Source: an uncultured Prevotella sp.
GTDB taxonomy: Bacteria; Bacteroidota; Bacteroidia; Bacteroidales; Bacteroidaceae
Assembly (NCBI GenBank): GCA_937916405.1
Contig: CALFUF010000015.1
Location: forward strand, 1 to 25,448
Length of the DNA: 25,448 nt
Reading direction: 5' to 3'
Numbering within the stretch: the first letter of the stretch is position 1; each line of letters opens with the position of its first letter. The position numbers were made by a program, and so were the translations under genes. A model generated the notes under the pieces. It saw only the letters and a list, made by a program, of their open reading frames with translations. It had not been told where the DNA came from and ran no database searches. This document shows, piece by piece, positions 7,906-15,967 of this stretch.

Positions 7906-9729
7906 ATGGATACAAAAACGATACTTAAAAGTTATTTTGGCTACGACACTTTTCGAGCTAACCAAGAAGAAATTATCAATACCATTCTTTCCCAGCAAGA
8001 CTGTTTAGTCCTCATGCCAACAGGAGGAGGCAAGAGTCTTTGCTATCAAATTCCCGCTATTGCTATGCAGGGAACTGCGATTATTATTTCTCCTCTTATC
8101 AGTTTAATGAAAGATCAGGTAGAGAGTCTAAATGCAAACGGCATTGAGGCTGCAGCATTAAACAGTGGTAATGATTTCAGTACTGACACGATTATCAGAC
8201 GTAAATGTCTGGATGGCACTCTGAAATTATTATATATATCGCCAGAGAAACTTCTTGCAGAAATACCGTTTTTGTTAAAACAAATGACAATATCTTTGTT
8301 TGCCATTGACGAGGCACATTGCATTAGCCAATGGGGACACGATTTTCGACCTGAGTATACTCAATTGAACATCTTACACCAGGAGTTTCCAGAAGTACCC
8401 ATTATGGCTTTAACTGCAACTGCAGACAAGATCACTCGCCAGGACATCATTAAACAATTAAGCTTAAAGAAACCTCGAGTTTTCATTTCCAGTTTTGATC
8501 GTCCAAACTTGAGCCTTACTGTCAAAAGAGGCTATGCTACAAAAGAAAAAGACAATTACATCTTGAATTTCATCAAGGCTCGCCCTTTAGAAAGTGGCAT
8601 CATATATTGTTTAAGTAGAAAAACTACAGAAAAAGTTTCTAAGTATTTGGTTGAGAAAGGAATAAGATGCGCCATCTACCATGCAGGTATCTCACAGCGA
8701 GACAGAGACAAAGCACAACTTAGTTTTCAAAAAGATGATGTTCAAGTAATCTGTGCAACAATCGCCTTTGGCATGGGAATAGACAAGAGCAATGTCCGAT
8801 GGATTATCCATTATAATATGCCGAAGAGTATAGAGAGTTTCTATCAGGAGATTGGAAGAGCTGGTCGTGACGGCGCCCCTGCGGATACAGTTCTTTTTTA
8901 TTCCCTATCAGATGTCGTTCAGCTCTCTCAGTTTGCAAAAGATAGTGGACAGAAAGATATCAATCAAGACAAGTTGAAACAAATGCAAAACTATGCAGAA
9001 TCCAACATTTGCAGAAGACGTATTCTGTTAAATTATTTCGGAGAGCAAAGAGACCACGATTGTCGCAATTGCGATATTTGCGAACACCCTCCTCGTCGTT
9101 TTGACGGAACAGAGTACATCCAAATGGCTCTCAGTGCCGTTAAGCGTACAAATGAAAACATTCGCACATCAACCATTGTTGAAATTTTGAAAGGAATAGC
9201 CTCCCCTACTGTCAAACGAAACGGCTATGACACACTCAAGACGTTTGGAGTCGGGAAGGCTTTATCCACCAATGATTGGCAGGATTACTTGTTGCAAATG
9301 CTGCAAATGGGATTCATTGAGATTGCTTACGATCAAGGAAACATTGTTAAAATCACGGAGAGCGGCAATGACATTTTATATGGAAGAAAGCGTTCAGAAC
9401 TATGTGTCATTGACCATACAGTGAAGGAAACTACGAAACCAAAACGGCGTCTGCATTTACAAATACCCACCATTACCATACCGGGACTTCCTGATACAGC
9501 AGGGATTGAAGACAAGAGGCTTTTTGAAGCATTAAGAGACCTTCGCCGCCAATGTGCTGACGAAGAAGGTTTTCCTGCATATATCATCTTTAGCGACAAA
9601 GTGTTACACTCTCTTGCCACTATCAAGCCAATCTCATTAGAAGCTTTTGGCTATATCCAAGGGATTGGAGAACACAAAAAACAAAAATACGGAAAACGTT
9701 TTATCGCTCTCATTCAAAAATATGTTTAA
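7906..9729 (+). CDS. recQ: ATP-dependent DNA helicase RecQ
   Basis: RecQ unwinds DNA 3' to 5' during recombination and repair of stalled forks. The 607-residue protein has the Walker A motif MPTGGGKS at 37-44, DEAH at 135-138 and the aromatic-rich loop just after it. Motif VI, QEIGRAGRDG, is at 314-323. A zinc site is formed by Cys369, Cys386, Cys389 and Cys392. A winged-helix RQC domain follows (about 405-505), and an HRDC domain closes the protein (about 530-607, with GIGEHKKQKYG). All expected parts are present. It ends 3 nt before the convergent YihY-family gene, with no room for a separate terminator. Confidence 0.97.
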   Translation: MDTKTILKSYFGYDTFRANQEEIINTILSQQDCLVLMPTGGGKSLCYQIPAIAMQGTAIIISPLISLMKDQVESLNANGIEAAALNSGNDFSTDTIIRRKCLDGTLKLLYISPEKLLAEIPFLLKQMTISLFAIDEAHCISQWGHDFRPEYTQLNILHQEFPEVPIMALTATADKITRQDIIKQLSLKKPRVFISSFDRPNLSLTVKRGYATKEKDNYILNFIKARPLESGIIYCLSRKTTEKVSKYLVEKGIRCAIYHAGISQRDRDKAQLSFQKDDVQVICATIAFGMGIDKSNVRWIIHYNMPKSIESFYQEIGRAGRDGAPADTVLFYSLSDVVQLSQFAKDSGQKDINQDKLKQMQNYAESNICRRRILLNYFGEQRDHDCRNCDICEHPPRRFDGTEYIQMALSAVKRTNENIRTSTIVEILKGIASPTVKRNGYDTLKTFGVGKALSTNDWQDYLLQMLQMGFIEIAYDQGNIVKITESGNDILYGRKRSELCVIDHTVKETTKPKRRLHLQIPTITIPGLPDTAGIEDKRLFEALRDLRRQCADEEGFPAYIIFSDKVLHSLATIKPISLEAFGYIQGIGEHKKQKYGKRFIALIQKYV

Positions 9730-9732
9730 GAA

Positions 9733-11058
9733 CTAAGGACGCAGATCCTGCAATTGAATGTCTCGAAGAGAATGAAGATAACCAGAGCGCGCCTCTATCG
9801 CCTTAGCCCATTTGTCAGAGAACTGACCTGCAATATCTATATCTATTTTCCATTGACCATAAGACTCCAATCGATCCAACATCGTTCCCAAAGTCAAGTT
9901 CTTGATATCCTCAGCTGGCAGAAAATGGGAAGTTTCCCCTTTCTCGTCACTTGTCAGCTCAACTATCAATCCTGCATTCAATAAGTCTTTTAGAAGATCA
10001 TTCACAATACGAATAGGAATCCCTGTTTCGTAGCGCAGATGGGACGCAGAATAAGGTTTCCCACCTTCTGCGAATCGACGACATATACACCCCATCAACA
10101 AGGCACACATCATCGTTCTGTATCTATAGCTGACCTCACCTGTATTTGCATCATAGTCATAATAATCCAAAAACTGATTAGCATAACAGAGTTCTGCTCC
10201 AAAAAGACAAATCGTCCATGATATCTGTACCCATAGCATAAACAATGGTAATGCTGCAAAAGAACCATAGATAGCATTATAACCAGAAAGGAATATCTGT
10301 GAATGGATATAGAAGATTTGCAAACCTTGCATAGCAACACCAGCCAATATACTCGGTACTATCACATATTTTGTTTTCACATGAGTATTTGGCATAAAGG
10401 TATATAAGGCCACAAACATAACTATCATCAACACATATGGAATCATATCTATAAGGAAACGAATAGCTGGTCCCAACATCAAATAGTCAGGCATAGAATC
10501 TGCAATTGTTGCCATAAAGATTGAAATACCAGAAGTCACGACTATAACAATTGGAAAACAAAAAAACATGGCAAGATAGTCGGTAAAGGTACGAAATATA
10601 CTACGAGGTTTTGTCACTTGCCATATTTCATTGAAAGATTCTTCCACATTACTGACAAGCATCAGCACCGTGTAAAGCATAAACAGCAAGCCAACCCCCA
10701 GAAAAACACCGCTCTTCGTATGTACCAAATAGCTGTTCACAAAACCTATGATAACCTCTGCGACCTGTGGCTGTGACTCAAAAGCATCACGGAACCACAT
10801 CTCAATATACTTATTATAGCCAAAACCACGGGCAATTGCAAAAACAACTGCAAGAATAGGGACAATAGCAAGAAGTGTGCTGTAAGTCAACGCTGAGGCT
10901 TTGGTCATCACTCGCTTAGAAATAAAGAAACGAATGGCTATTACCAACTTTTTCAATATCTCCACCATTAGAAACTTCACTGGAGAAACATCGTTCTTCG
11001 TAATTCTCCAAATATCAGTTTCAAAAAATTGAATAATCTTCTGTATCATAATATCCAT
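9733..11058 (-). CDS. YihY/UPF0761 family inner-membrane protein with C-terminal winged-helix-like domain
   Basis: This 441-residue protein belongs to the YihY (formerly mislabelled 'RNase BN'/BrkB) family. Family features are KASALTYSTLLAIVPILAVVFAI (broken at about residues 53-75) and a second conserved block near YNAIYGSFAALPLFMLW. About six membrane helices span residues 35-300. The last 130 residues are soluble; the stretch with SASHLRYETGIPIRIVNDLLKDLLNAGLI resembles a winged helix. The family's function is not firmly known. The start at 11058 is only 16 nt beyond the predicted end of rnpB, so the gene may be reached by read-through from the rnpB promoter. No separate promoter is visible. 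Confidence 0.88.
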   Translation of the reverse strand: MDIMIQKIIQFFETDIWRITKNDVSPVKFLMVEILKKLVIAIRFFISKRVMTKASALTYSTLLAIVPILAVVFAIARGFGYNKYIEMWFRDAFESQPQVAEVIIGFVNSYLVHTKSGVFLGVGLLFMLYTVLMLVSNVEESFNEIWQVTKPRSIFRTFTDYLAMFFCFPIVIVVTSGISIFMATIADSMPDYLMLGPAIRFLIDMIPYVLMIVMFVALYTFMPNTHVKTKYVIVPSILAGVAMQGLQIFYIHSQIFLSGYNAIYGSFAALPLFMLWVQISWTICLFGAELCYANQFLDYYDYDANTGEVSYRYRTMMCALLMGCICRRFAEGGKPYSASHLRYETGIPIRIVNDLLKDLLNAGLIVELTSDEKGETSHFLPAEDIKNLTLGTMLDRLESYGQWKIDIDIAGQFSDKWAKAIEARSGYLHSLRDIQLQDLRP

Positions 11059-11066
11059 TGTCCTTT

Positions 11067-11074
11067 AAAAAAAA
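11067..11074 (-). terminator. T-run at the 3' end of rnpB
   Basis: Eight A residues on the plus strand (TTTTTTTT in the rnpB transcript) directly follow the 3' half of the P1 helix. P1 plus the T-run would act like an intrinsic terminator or define the mature 3' end. The YihY-family start codon lies only 9 nt further on. Confidence 0.5.
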
Positions 11075-11470
11075 GAAAGCACTGTCCCTATAAGCCGGGT
11101 TCTGTATCTTTCCATAAGAAAGATGCCTGTCATTTATCTACTCCGCAAGTCACCCTGCGGCTCTAGCATTCTACCCTCCATCGTATTACTCGGACGGGCA
11201 GCCCTCAGACGATGGTTTACGCGAACTTGCAGCCCTCAGATGGAACAGCCCACTGATCACCCAGCGGCTGGTGGTCTCTTACACCACCTTCTCACCCTTA
11301 CCTCACCTAGATGAGGCGGTCTTTCTCTTCTTCCGACACCAGCTGTCACCAACTGCTTCCACTTTCAGAAGTGAGGTGCCCTATGCTGCCCGGACTTTCC
11401 TCTCGTACCCTTCCCTCTCATCGAATGATAAAGGTGGTTGATACCAGCGACAAGCCGAGACACTGCTTTC
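11075..11470 (-). ncRNA. rnpB: RNase P RNA
   Basis: This is the catalytic RNA that matures the 5' ends of tRNAs. On the minus strand the recognisable conserved blocks appear in order: GAGGAAAGTCCGGGC (11403-11389), then AGATAAATGACAGGC, and finally AACCCGGCTTATAGGG near the 3' end. The two ends pair to form P1: GAAAGCAGTGTCTC at the 5' end with GGGACAGTGCTTTC at the 3' end, 13 of 14 positions pairing. This pairing sets the boundaries to within a few bases. The predicted start also fits the TACCTTTG promoter box just upstream. The structure looks like a bacterial type A RNA of about 396 nt. Overlapping open frames here are spurious. Confidence 0.95.
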
Positions 11471-11476
11471 TGTCTG

Positions 11477-11484
11477 CAAAGGTA
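11477..11484 (-). promoter_or_regulatory. -7 box of the rnpB promoter
   Basis: The minus strand reads TACCTTTG, matching TAnnTTTG, placing the start at about 11470, exactly where the P1 helix begins. The -33 region is weak (TCTG at 17 nt). The promoter is back to back with that of purU, about 65 nt between the two -7 boxes. Confidence 0.65.
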
Positions 11485-11540
11485 ATACTTTTTTTCAAAT
11501 TCAGACATAAAGAATTTCTGAAAAAGTTAATAAAATTACC

Positions 11541-11555
11541 ATTACCTTTGGTAAT
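11541..11555. promoter_or_regulatory. Inverted repeat over the purU -33 box (candidate operator)
   Basis: ATTACC-TTT-GGTAAT is a perfect 6-bp inverted repeat with a 3-nt centre. A second ATTACC directly precedes it at 11535-11540. The centre and first base of the right arm form the TTTG of the purU -33 box. A dimeric repressor here would block the promoter of the purU-his-lys genes. ATTACCTTTG also occurs at the rnpB -7 box on the other strand, and TACCTTTG at 11543-11550 itself matches a -7 box, so part of the pattern may be promoter sequence only. Confidence 0.4.
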
Positions 11556-11578
11556 GTGAGTTTTTCTTAGTAATTTTG
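11547..11578 (+). promoter_or_regulatory. Promoter of the purU-his-ftsE-lys operon
   Basis: TTTG (11547-11550), 20 nt, then TAATTTTG (11571-11578) is a full match to the Bacteroidetes primary sigma consensus. The predicted start is about 11585, leaving a leader of about 28 nt before the purU ATG at 11613. There is no room for an attenuator. It is the only strong promoter seen ahead of the long plus-strand gene series. Confidence 0.8.
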
Positions 11579-11612
11579 CACGTCAAAATATATTAAAGAC
11601 TAAATAAAGACA

Positions 11613-12479
11613 ATGAAAAAACCAACAGCAATATTGCTTCTGCATTGTCCCGACCAACAGGGTATTATCTCAGAAGTAACTCGCTTTATCACTGACAATC
11701 AGGGTAACATCGTCTACCTCGATCAATATGTTGATAAGCAAGATGGTATGTTTTTTATGCGAATCGAATGGGAACTGGAGAGTTTCCTCATCCCACGCGA
11801 GAAGATTCAGGAGTATATCAACACTTTATACGCACAACGCTATCAGATGACGTGTAAGTTATATTTTAGCGACAAACGTCCTCGCATGGCAATCTTTGTT
11901 TCAAAGATGAGCCATTGTCTGTACGACCTGTTAGCACGATGGAAGGCTGGAGAATGGGAAATCGACATCCCCTGTATCGTTAGTAATCATGAGGATCTTC
12001 GATATGTTGCAGAGCAGTTTAACATTCCGTATTATGTCTTTAACATCAAGAAAGACCACTCTAACAAAGCTGAAGTTGAAGCTGCCGAAATGGAATTATT
12101 AAAAAAGAACCAAGTGACATTTATTGTACTTGCCAGATACATGCAGATTATCAGTGATGAGATGATAGCTGCCTATCCTAACCATATCATTAACATTCAC
12201 CACTCCTTCCTTCCAGCTTTCGTTGGAGCAAAGCCCTATCATCAGGCTTGGGAGCGCGGAGTGAAGATTATCGGAGCTACCAGCCATTATGTGACAGCAG
12301 AACTTGACGCCGGTCCTATCATCGAACAGGATGTGACCCGTATTACACATAAAGATACTCCTGAGAGTCTGGTCTTGAAAGGTAAAGACTTGGAGAAAAT
12401 CGTATTGTCACATGCTGTCTCAAAACATATCCAGCGTAAAATATTAACTTATAAGAATAAAACGATTATCTTCAGCTAA
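11613..12479 (+). CDS. purU: Formyltetrahydrofolate deformylase
   Basis: PurU hydrolyses 10-formyltetrahydrofolate to tetrahydrofolate and formate, balancing one-carbon pools. The 288-residue protein begins with an ACT-type domain (about 6-85, LLHCPDQQGIISEVTRFI). The formyltransferase-like domain has Asn194 and His196 in NIHHSFLP and Asp232 in AELDAGPI, the usual catalytic triad. The stop and the hisH start share one base (TAATG), implying coupled translation. One-carbon metabolism and histidine synthesis meet at the purine by-product AICAR, which may explain the pairing; that link is inference. Confidence 0.95.
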   Translation: MKKPTAILLLHCPDQQGIISEVTRFITDNQGNIVYLDQYVDKQDGMFFMRIEWELESFLIPREKIQEYINTLYAQRYQMTCKLYFSDKRPRMAIFVSKMSHCLYDLLARWKAGEWEIDIPCIVSNHEDLRYVAEQFNIPYYVFNIKKDHSNKAEVEAAEMELLKKNQVTFIVLARYMQIISDEMIAAYPNHIINIHHSFLPAFVGAKPYHQAWERGVKIIGATSHYVTAELDAGPIIEQDVTRITHKDTPESLVLKGKDLEKIVLSHAVSKHIQRKILTYKNKTIIFS

Positions 12480-13060
12480 TGGACGTAGCTATCGTAAAAT
12501 ATAATGCAGGAAACATCTACTCTGTAGTTAATGCCCTTCGAAGACTGGGTATTGAACCTCTATTGACCGATGATGCTGAACAACTGAGAAAGGCAGACCG
12601 TGTGCTCTTTCCTGGTCAAGGTGAGGCTCGTGGTGCGATGAAATATCTGAAGGCACGGCGCTTAGACGAGGTCATCCATGACCTCAAACAGCCTGTTTTC
12701 GGTATCTGCGTAGGACAGCAATTGCTTTGTAAGCACTCTGAGGAAGGTGATGTAGACTGCATCGGTGTTTTTGACGCAGAGGTAAAACGATTCCAGCCAC
12801 AGCGTCATGAAGATAAGGTTCCTTGCATGGGATGGAATCATCTTCATGATGTGAAAGGATCACTTTTCGAGGAAAACTCATTTGTGTATTTCGTCCATAG
12901 CTATTATGTTCCTGTTTGCAGCGACACTGCAGCGGTAGTCGACTATATCCTTCCGTATTCTGCGGCTATGCACAAGGGTAATTTTTACGCTTGCCAGTTT
13001 CACCCAGAAAAGAGTGGTAAGGTTGGCGAGCAAATCATGAAGAACTTTTTAGCATTATGA
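12479..13060 (+). CDS. hisH: Imidazole glycerol phosphate synthase, glutaminase subunit
   Basis: HisH hydrolyses glutamine and passes ammonia to HisF in histidine synthesis. The 193-residue class I glutamine amidotransferase has nucleophile Cys77 in FGICVGQQ; most homologues have Leu-Gly-Met here, so the Val and Gln are minor variations. His175 and Glu177 in FHPEKSG complete the triad. The N-terminal KYNAGNIYSVVNALRRLG matches the family start. It overlaps purU by 1 nt and hisA by 4 nt. Confidence 0.95.
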   Translation: MDVAIVKYNAGNIYSVVNALRRLGIEPLLTDDAEQLRKADRVLFPGQGEARGAMKYLKARRLDEVIHDLKQPVFGICVGQQLLCKHSEEGDVDCIGVFDAEVKRFQPQRHEDKVPCMGWNHLHDVKGSLFEENSFVYFVHSYYVPVCSDTAAVVDYILPYSAAMHKGNFYACQFHPEKSGKVGEQIMKNFLAL

Positions 13061-13782
13061 TAGAACTAATCCCTGCTATAGATATCATCAACGGACAATG
13101 CGTCAGACTGACAAAAGGCGACTATAACCAGAAGACTGTCTACCGCGACTCTCCAGTCGAGGTGGCTCGTGAATTTGATGAGATTGGCTTCAAACGGTTA
13201 CACTTAGTTGATCTCGACGGGGCTAAATCTAAACATATCGTCAATAGTCTGGCACTCCACCATATTGCAACAGAAACAAATCTGAGGATAGACTTTGGGG
13301 GAGGTATAAAAACGGACGCAGATATTGAAACCGCCTTTGCCAACGGTGCAGACATGGTTACGATTGGATCTATCGCTGTGACTAATCCTGATTTATTTAT
13401 CTCATGGATGGAGAAATATGGTGCCGAGCGGATGATTCTCGGTGCAGACGTGCGAAATGGAAAAATCAGCATTAACGGCTGGAAAGAAGACTCCACAGAG
13501 GATTTGCTTCCCTTCCTGCAGAAATATATCAATGCTGGTATAGTGAATGTATTATGTACTGAGATCGCTAAAGACGGAACGCTACAAGGACCTGCTATCG
13601 AGCTATACAGTCAGATTATGGAGGCATATCCACACTTGCATTTGATAGCCAGTGGTGGTGTATCGTGCATGAATGATATCTTAGCATTGGACAAGGCGGG
13701 CATTCCTGCTGTTGTCTTTGGCAAAGCGATATATGAAGGTAAAATAAACTTAAAAGAACTATGGGACTGGCAAAACGCATAA
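13057..13782 (+). CDS. hisA: ProFAR isomerase
   Basis: HisA opens the ribose ring of ProFAR to give PRFAR, the substrate of HisF-HisH. The 241-residue TIM barrel has the catalytic Asp9 in LIPAIDIING and Asp131 in ILGADVRNGKI, plus the phosphate-binding FGGGIK (80-85) and the later ASGGVS loop. The start overlaps hisH by 4 nt. The 3' end overlaps hisF by 22 nt, a larger overlap than at the other junctions. Confidence 0.96.
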   Translation: MIELIPAIDIINGQCVRLTKGDYNQKTVYRDSPVEVAREFDEIGFKRLHLVDLDGAKSKHIVNSLALHHIATETNLRIDFGGGIKTDADIETAFANGADMVTIGSIAVTNPDLFISWMEKYGAERMILGADVRNGKISINGWKEDSTEDLLPFLQKYINAGIVNVLCTEIAKDGTLQGPAIELYSQIMEAYPHLHLIASGGVSCMNDILALDKAGIPAVVFGKAIYEGKINLKELWDWQNA

Positions 13783-14519
13783 TACCCTGTCTAGACGTAA
13801 AAGACGGTGAGACTGTCAAAGGTACCAACTTTGTCAATCTCCGTTCTGCCGGTGATCCTGTAGAGCTGGGAAAGGCATATAGCGATCAAGGTGCTGACGA
13901 GTTGGTTTTTCTTGACATTACCGCCTCTTTCGAGGGTCGTAAGACCTTTACGGATATGGTGACAAAGGTTGCAGAGACATTAAATATTCCTTTCACCGTT
14001 GGAGGGGGGATTAATGAACTTGCTGACGTAGAACGACTTTTATACGCAGGAGCAGATAAAGTTAGTATCAATAGTGCAGCTATTCGTCATCCAGAATTGA
14101 TTGATCAAATTACTACTCGTTTTGGCAGTCAGGTTTGTGTCTGTGCCATTGACGCTCGTTTTGATGAAGATGGGTGGCACTGTTATTTGAAAGGAGGTCG
14201 TGAGCGTACCGAACGAGGACTCTTTGAGTGGGCTCATGAAGTTCAGGAGCGTGGTGCAGGTGAGATACTGTTTACGTCTATGGACCATGACGGTACAAAA
14301 AACGGTTATGCCAATGCTGCTCTTCGTGAACTTGCCGACCATCTTTCCATTCCCATTATTGCCAGTGGCGGTGCTGGAAAAAAAGAACATTTCCGTGATG
14401 TATTTATTGAAGGACACGCTGATGCGGCGTTAGCAGCCAGTGTTTTCCACTTCGGAGAGATACCTGTACCGGAACTAAAACAATACTTATCAAAAGAAGG
14501 AATTAATGTAAGATTATGA
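13761..14519 (+). CDS. hisF: Imidazole glycerol phosphate synthase, cyclase subunit
   Basis: HisF uses ammonia from HisH to convert PRFAR to imidazole glycerol phosphate and AICAR. The 252-residue TIM barrel begins MGLAKRIIPCLDVKDG, with catalytic Asp12 and Asp131 (CAIDARFDEDG). The start at 13761 fits the family N-terminus closely, so the 22-nt overlap with hisA is real. The stop overlaps hisIE by 4 nt. Confidence 0.97.
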   Translation: MGLAKRIIPCLDVKDGETVKGTNFVNLRSAGDPVELGKAYSDQGADELVFLDITASFEGRKTFTDMVTKVAETLNIPFTVGGGINELADVERLLYAGADKVSINSAAIRHPELIDQITTRFGSQVCVCAIDARFDEDGWHCYLKGGRERTERGLFEWAHEVQERGAGEILFTSMDHDGTKNGYANAALRELADHLSIPIIASGGAGKKEHFRDVFIEGHADAALAASVFHFGEIPVPELKQYLSKEGINVRL

Positions 14520-15163
14520 AGATAGATTTCGAGAAAATGGGGGGATTAGTACCCGCAATTATCCAAGATGCGACAACCAAGAATGTGCTAATGTTAGGTT
14601 TTATGAATGAGGAAGCCTATCAAAAGACAATAGACACCAAACACGTAACATTTTGGAGTCGTACCCGTCAGACCCTTTGGACAAAAGGGGAAACTAGCGG
14701 ACATTTTCTCCACCTGGTTAGTCTACAGATTGACTGCGACAACGATACATTGTTGGTGAAAGTAAACCCCATCGGTCCAACATGTCATACAGGAACTGAC
14801 ACCTGTTGGGGAGAGGACAATGATATGAATCCCTTACTCTTCTTGACAGAGTTACAGGATTTTATCAATAAGCGTAAAGAAGAAATGCCAGATGGTTCCT
14901 ATACTACCAAACTATTCCATGACGGAGTGAACAAAATTGCCCAGAAAGTGGGCGAAGAGGCTTTGGAGACAGTTATCGAGGCGACCAATGGTACAAAAGA
15001 CCATCTTGTATATGAGGCAAGTGATCTTCTCTACCACCTCTTGGTTCTTCTGACCGAGAAAGGCCTGCGTATTGAAGATGTTGCATCGGAATTACAACAA
15101 CGCCACGACCCCAACTGGGATAAGAAACGCCGTGAAGCCAAGGCTAGCGGAGCTATGAAATAA
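14516..15163 (+). CDS. hisIE: Bifunctional phosphoribosyl-AMP cyclohydrolase / phosphoribosyl-ATP pyrophosphatase
   Basis: This fused enzyme performs the second and third steps of histidine synthesis. The N-terminal HisI part (1-105) shows FWSRTRQTLWTKGETSGH, a magnesium site in DCDND (73-77) and zinc ligands Cys90 and Cys97 with Cys74. The C-terminal HisE part (about 109-215) shows the KVGEEALETVIEA motif of all-alpha NTP pyrophosphatases. hisG, hisD, hisC and hisB are not in the window and must be elsewhere. A 20-nt gap precedes ftsE. Confidence 0.96.
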   Translation: MKIDFEKMGGLVPAIIQDATTKNVLMLGFMNEEAYQKTIDTKHVTFWSRTRQTLWTKGETSGHFLHLVSLQIDCDNDTLLVKVNPIGPTCHTGTDTCWGEDNDMNPLLFLTELQDFINKRKEEMPDGSYTTKLFHDGVNKIAQKVGEEALETVIEATNGTKDHLVYEASDLLYHLLVLLTEKGLRIEDVASELQQRHDPNWDKKRREAKASGAMK

Positions 15164-15183
15164 GATATTAAGGAATAAAGAGT

Positions 15184-15939
15184 ATGCTTATAGATTATCA
15201 GAAAGCCAATATCTATCAGAAAGATGGTATCCTCGTCCTCAAGGAAGTAGACTTCCATGTTAACGAGGGTGAGTTTATATACATTATCGGTCGTGTCGGG
15301 GCTGGTAAGAGTACCCTACTGAAGACACTCTACTTTGAGCTGGATGTTGACGAGGCAGAGAACGCCTTTGTCCTTAACCATGACCTGCGTGGACTGAAAC
15401 GCAAGTATATCCCTGCCCTCCGTCGACAGATGGGTATTATTTTCCAAGACTTCCAATTGTTGAGCGACCGTACAGTTCACGATAATCTAGCTTTTGTACT
15501 TAAAGCAACAGGATGGAAGGATAAGGATGAGATTGAGGAGCGCATCAATGACGTTTTGGAGGATGTGGAGATGCAAGACTATGCCGACCGCTTCCCTCAT
15601 GAGCTGTCTGGTGGCGAACAGCAGCGTATCGCTATTGCTCGTGCAATCCTCAACAAGCCTAAAATCATCATCGCTGACGAGCCAACTGGTAATCTTGATC
15701 CGGAGACAGCCGCAAATATTATTAGTTTATTGCGACAAGTCACTCAAATGGGTACTGCTGTCGTGATGACAACCCATAACATACCTTTACTGAAAGATTT
15801 TCCTGGTATTGTTTATCGCTGTATTGACGGACATGTAGAGGAAATCACCAATGACTACAACAAGATTGCTGCTTACGAGCAAGAGAATGAACCAGAAGAA
15901 ATTCGGAAGGTAGACTATTCTTCACGAGAAGATATATAA
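15184..15939 (+). CDS. ftsE: FtsE-type ABC transporter ATP-binding protein
   Basis: FtsE with the membrane protein FtsX controls cell-wall hydrolases at the division site. The 251-residue protein has Walker A GRVGAGKST (36-44), Q-loop Gln88, signature LSGGEQQ (141-147), Walker B IIIADEP (161-167) and switch His198. The RDLRG-type insert and DRTVHDNLAFVLKATG resemble FtsE. About 30 acidic residues extend beyond the usual end. No ftsX is adjacent; the next gene is lysC, so the partner must be encoded elsewhere. A related ABC ATPase such as LolD is a less likely alternative. Confidence 0.85.
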   Translation: MLIDYQKANIYQKDGILVLKEVDFHVNEGEFIYIIGRVGAGKSTLLKTLYFELDVDEAENAFVLNHDLRGLKRKYIPALRRQMGIIFQDFQLLSDRTVHDNLAFVLKATGWKDKDEIEERINDVLEDVEMQDYADRFPHELSGGEQQRIAIARAILNKPKIIIADEPTGNLDPETAANIISLLRQVTQMGTAVVMTTHNIPLLKDFPGIVYRCIDGHVEEITNDYNKIAAYEQENEPEEIRKVDYSSREDI

Positions 15940-15967
15940 AGGAAAATACAAAAATAACATAAGCACT

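Noticed and set aside
11123..11559. Plus-strand open frames across the rnpB region
   Set aside because: They are antisense to the RNase P RNA, whose conserved blocks and P1 pairing explain the region.
11579..11612. Histidine attenuator or riboswitch ahead of purU
   Set aside because: The predicted leader is about 28 nt, too short for a His-rich leader peptide or aptamer.
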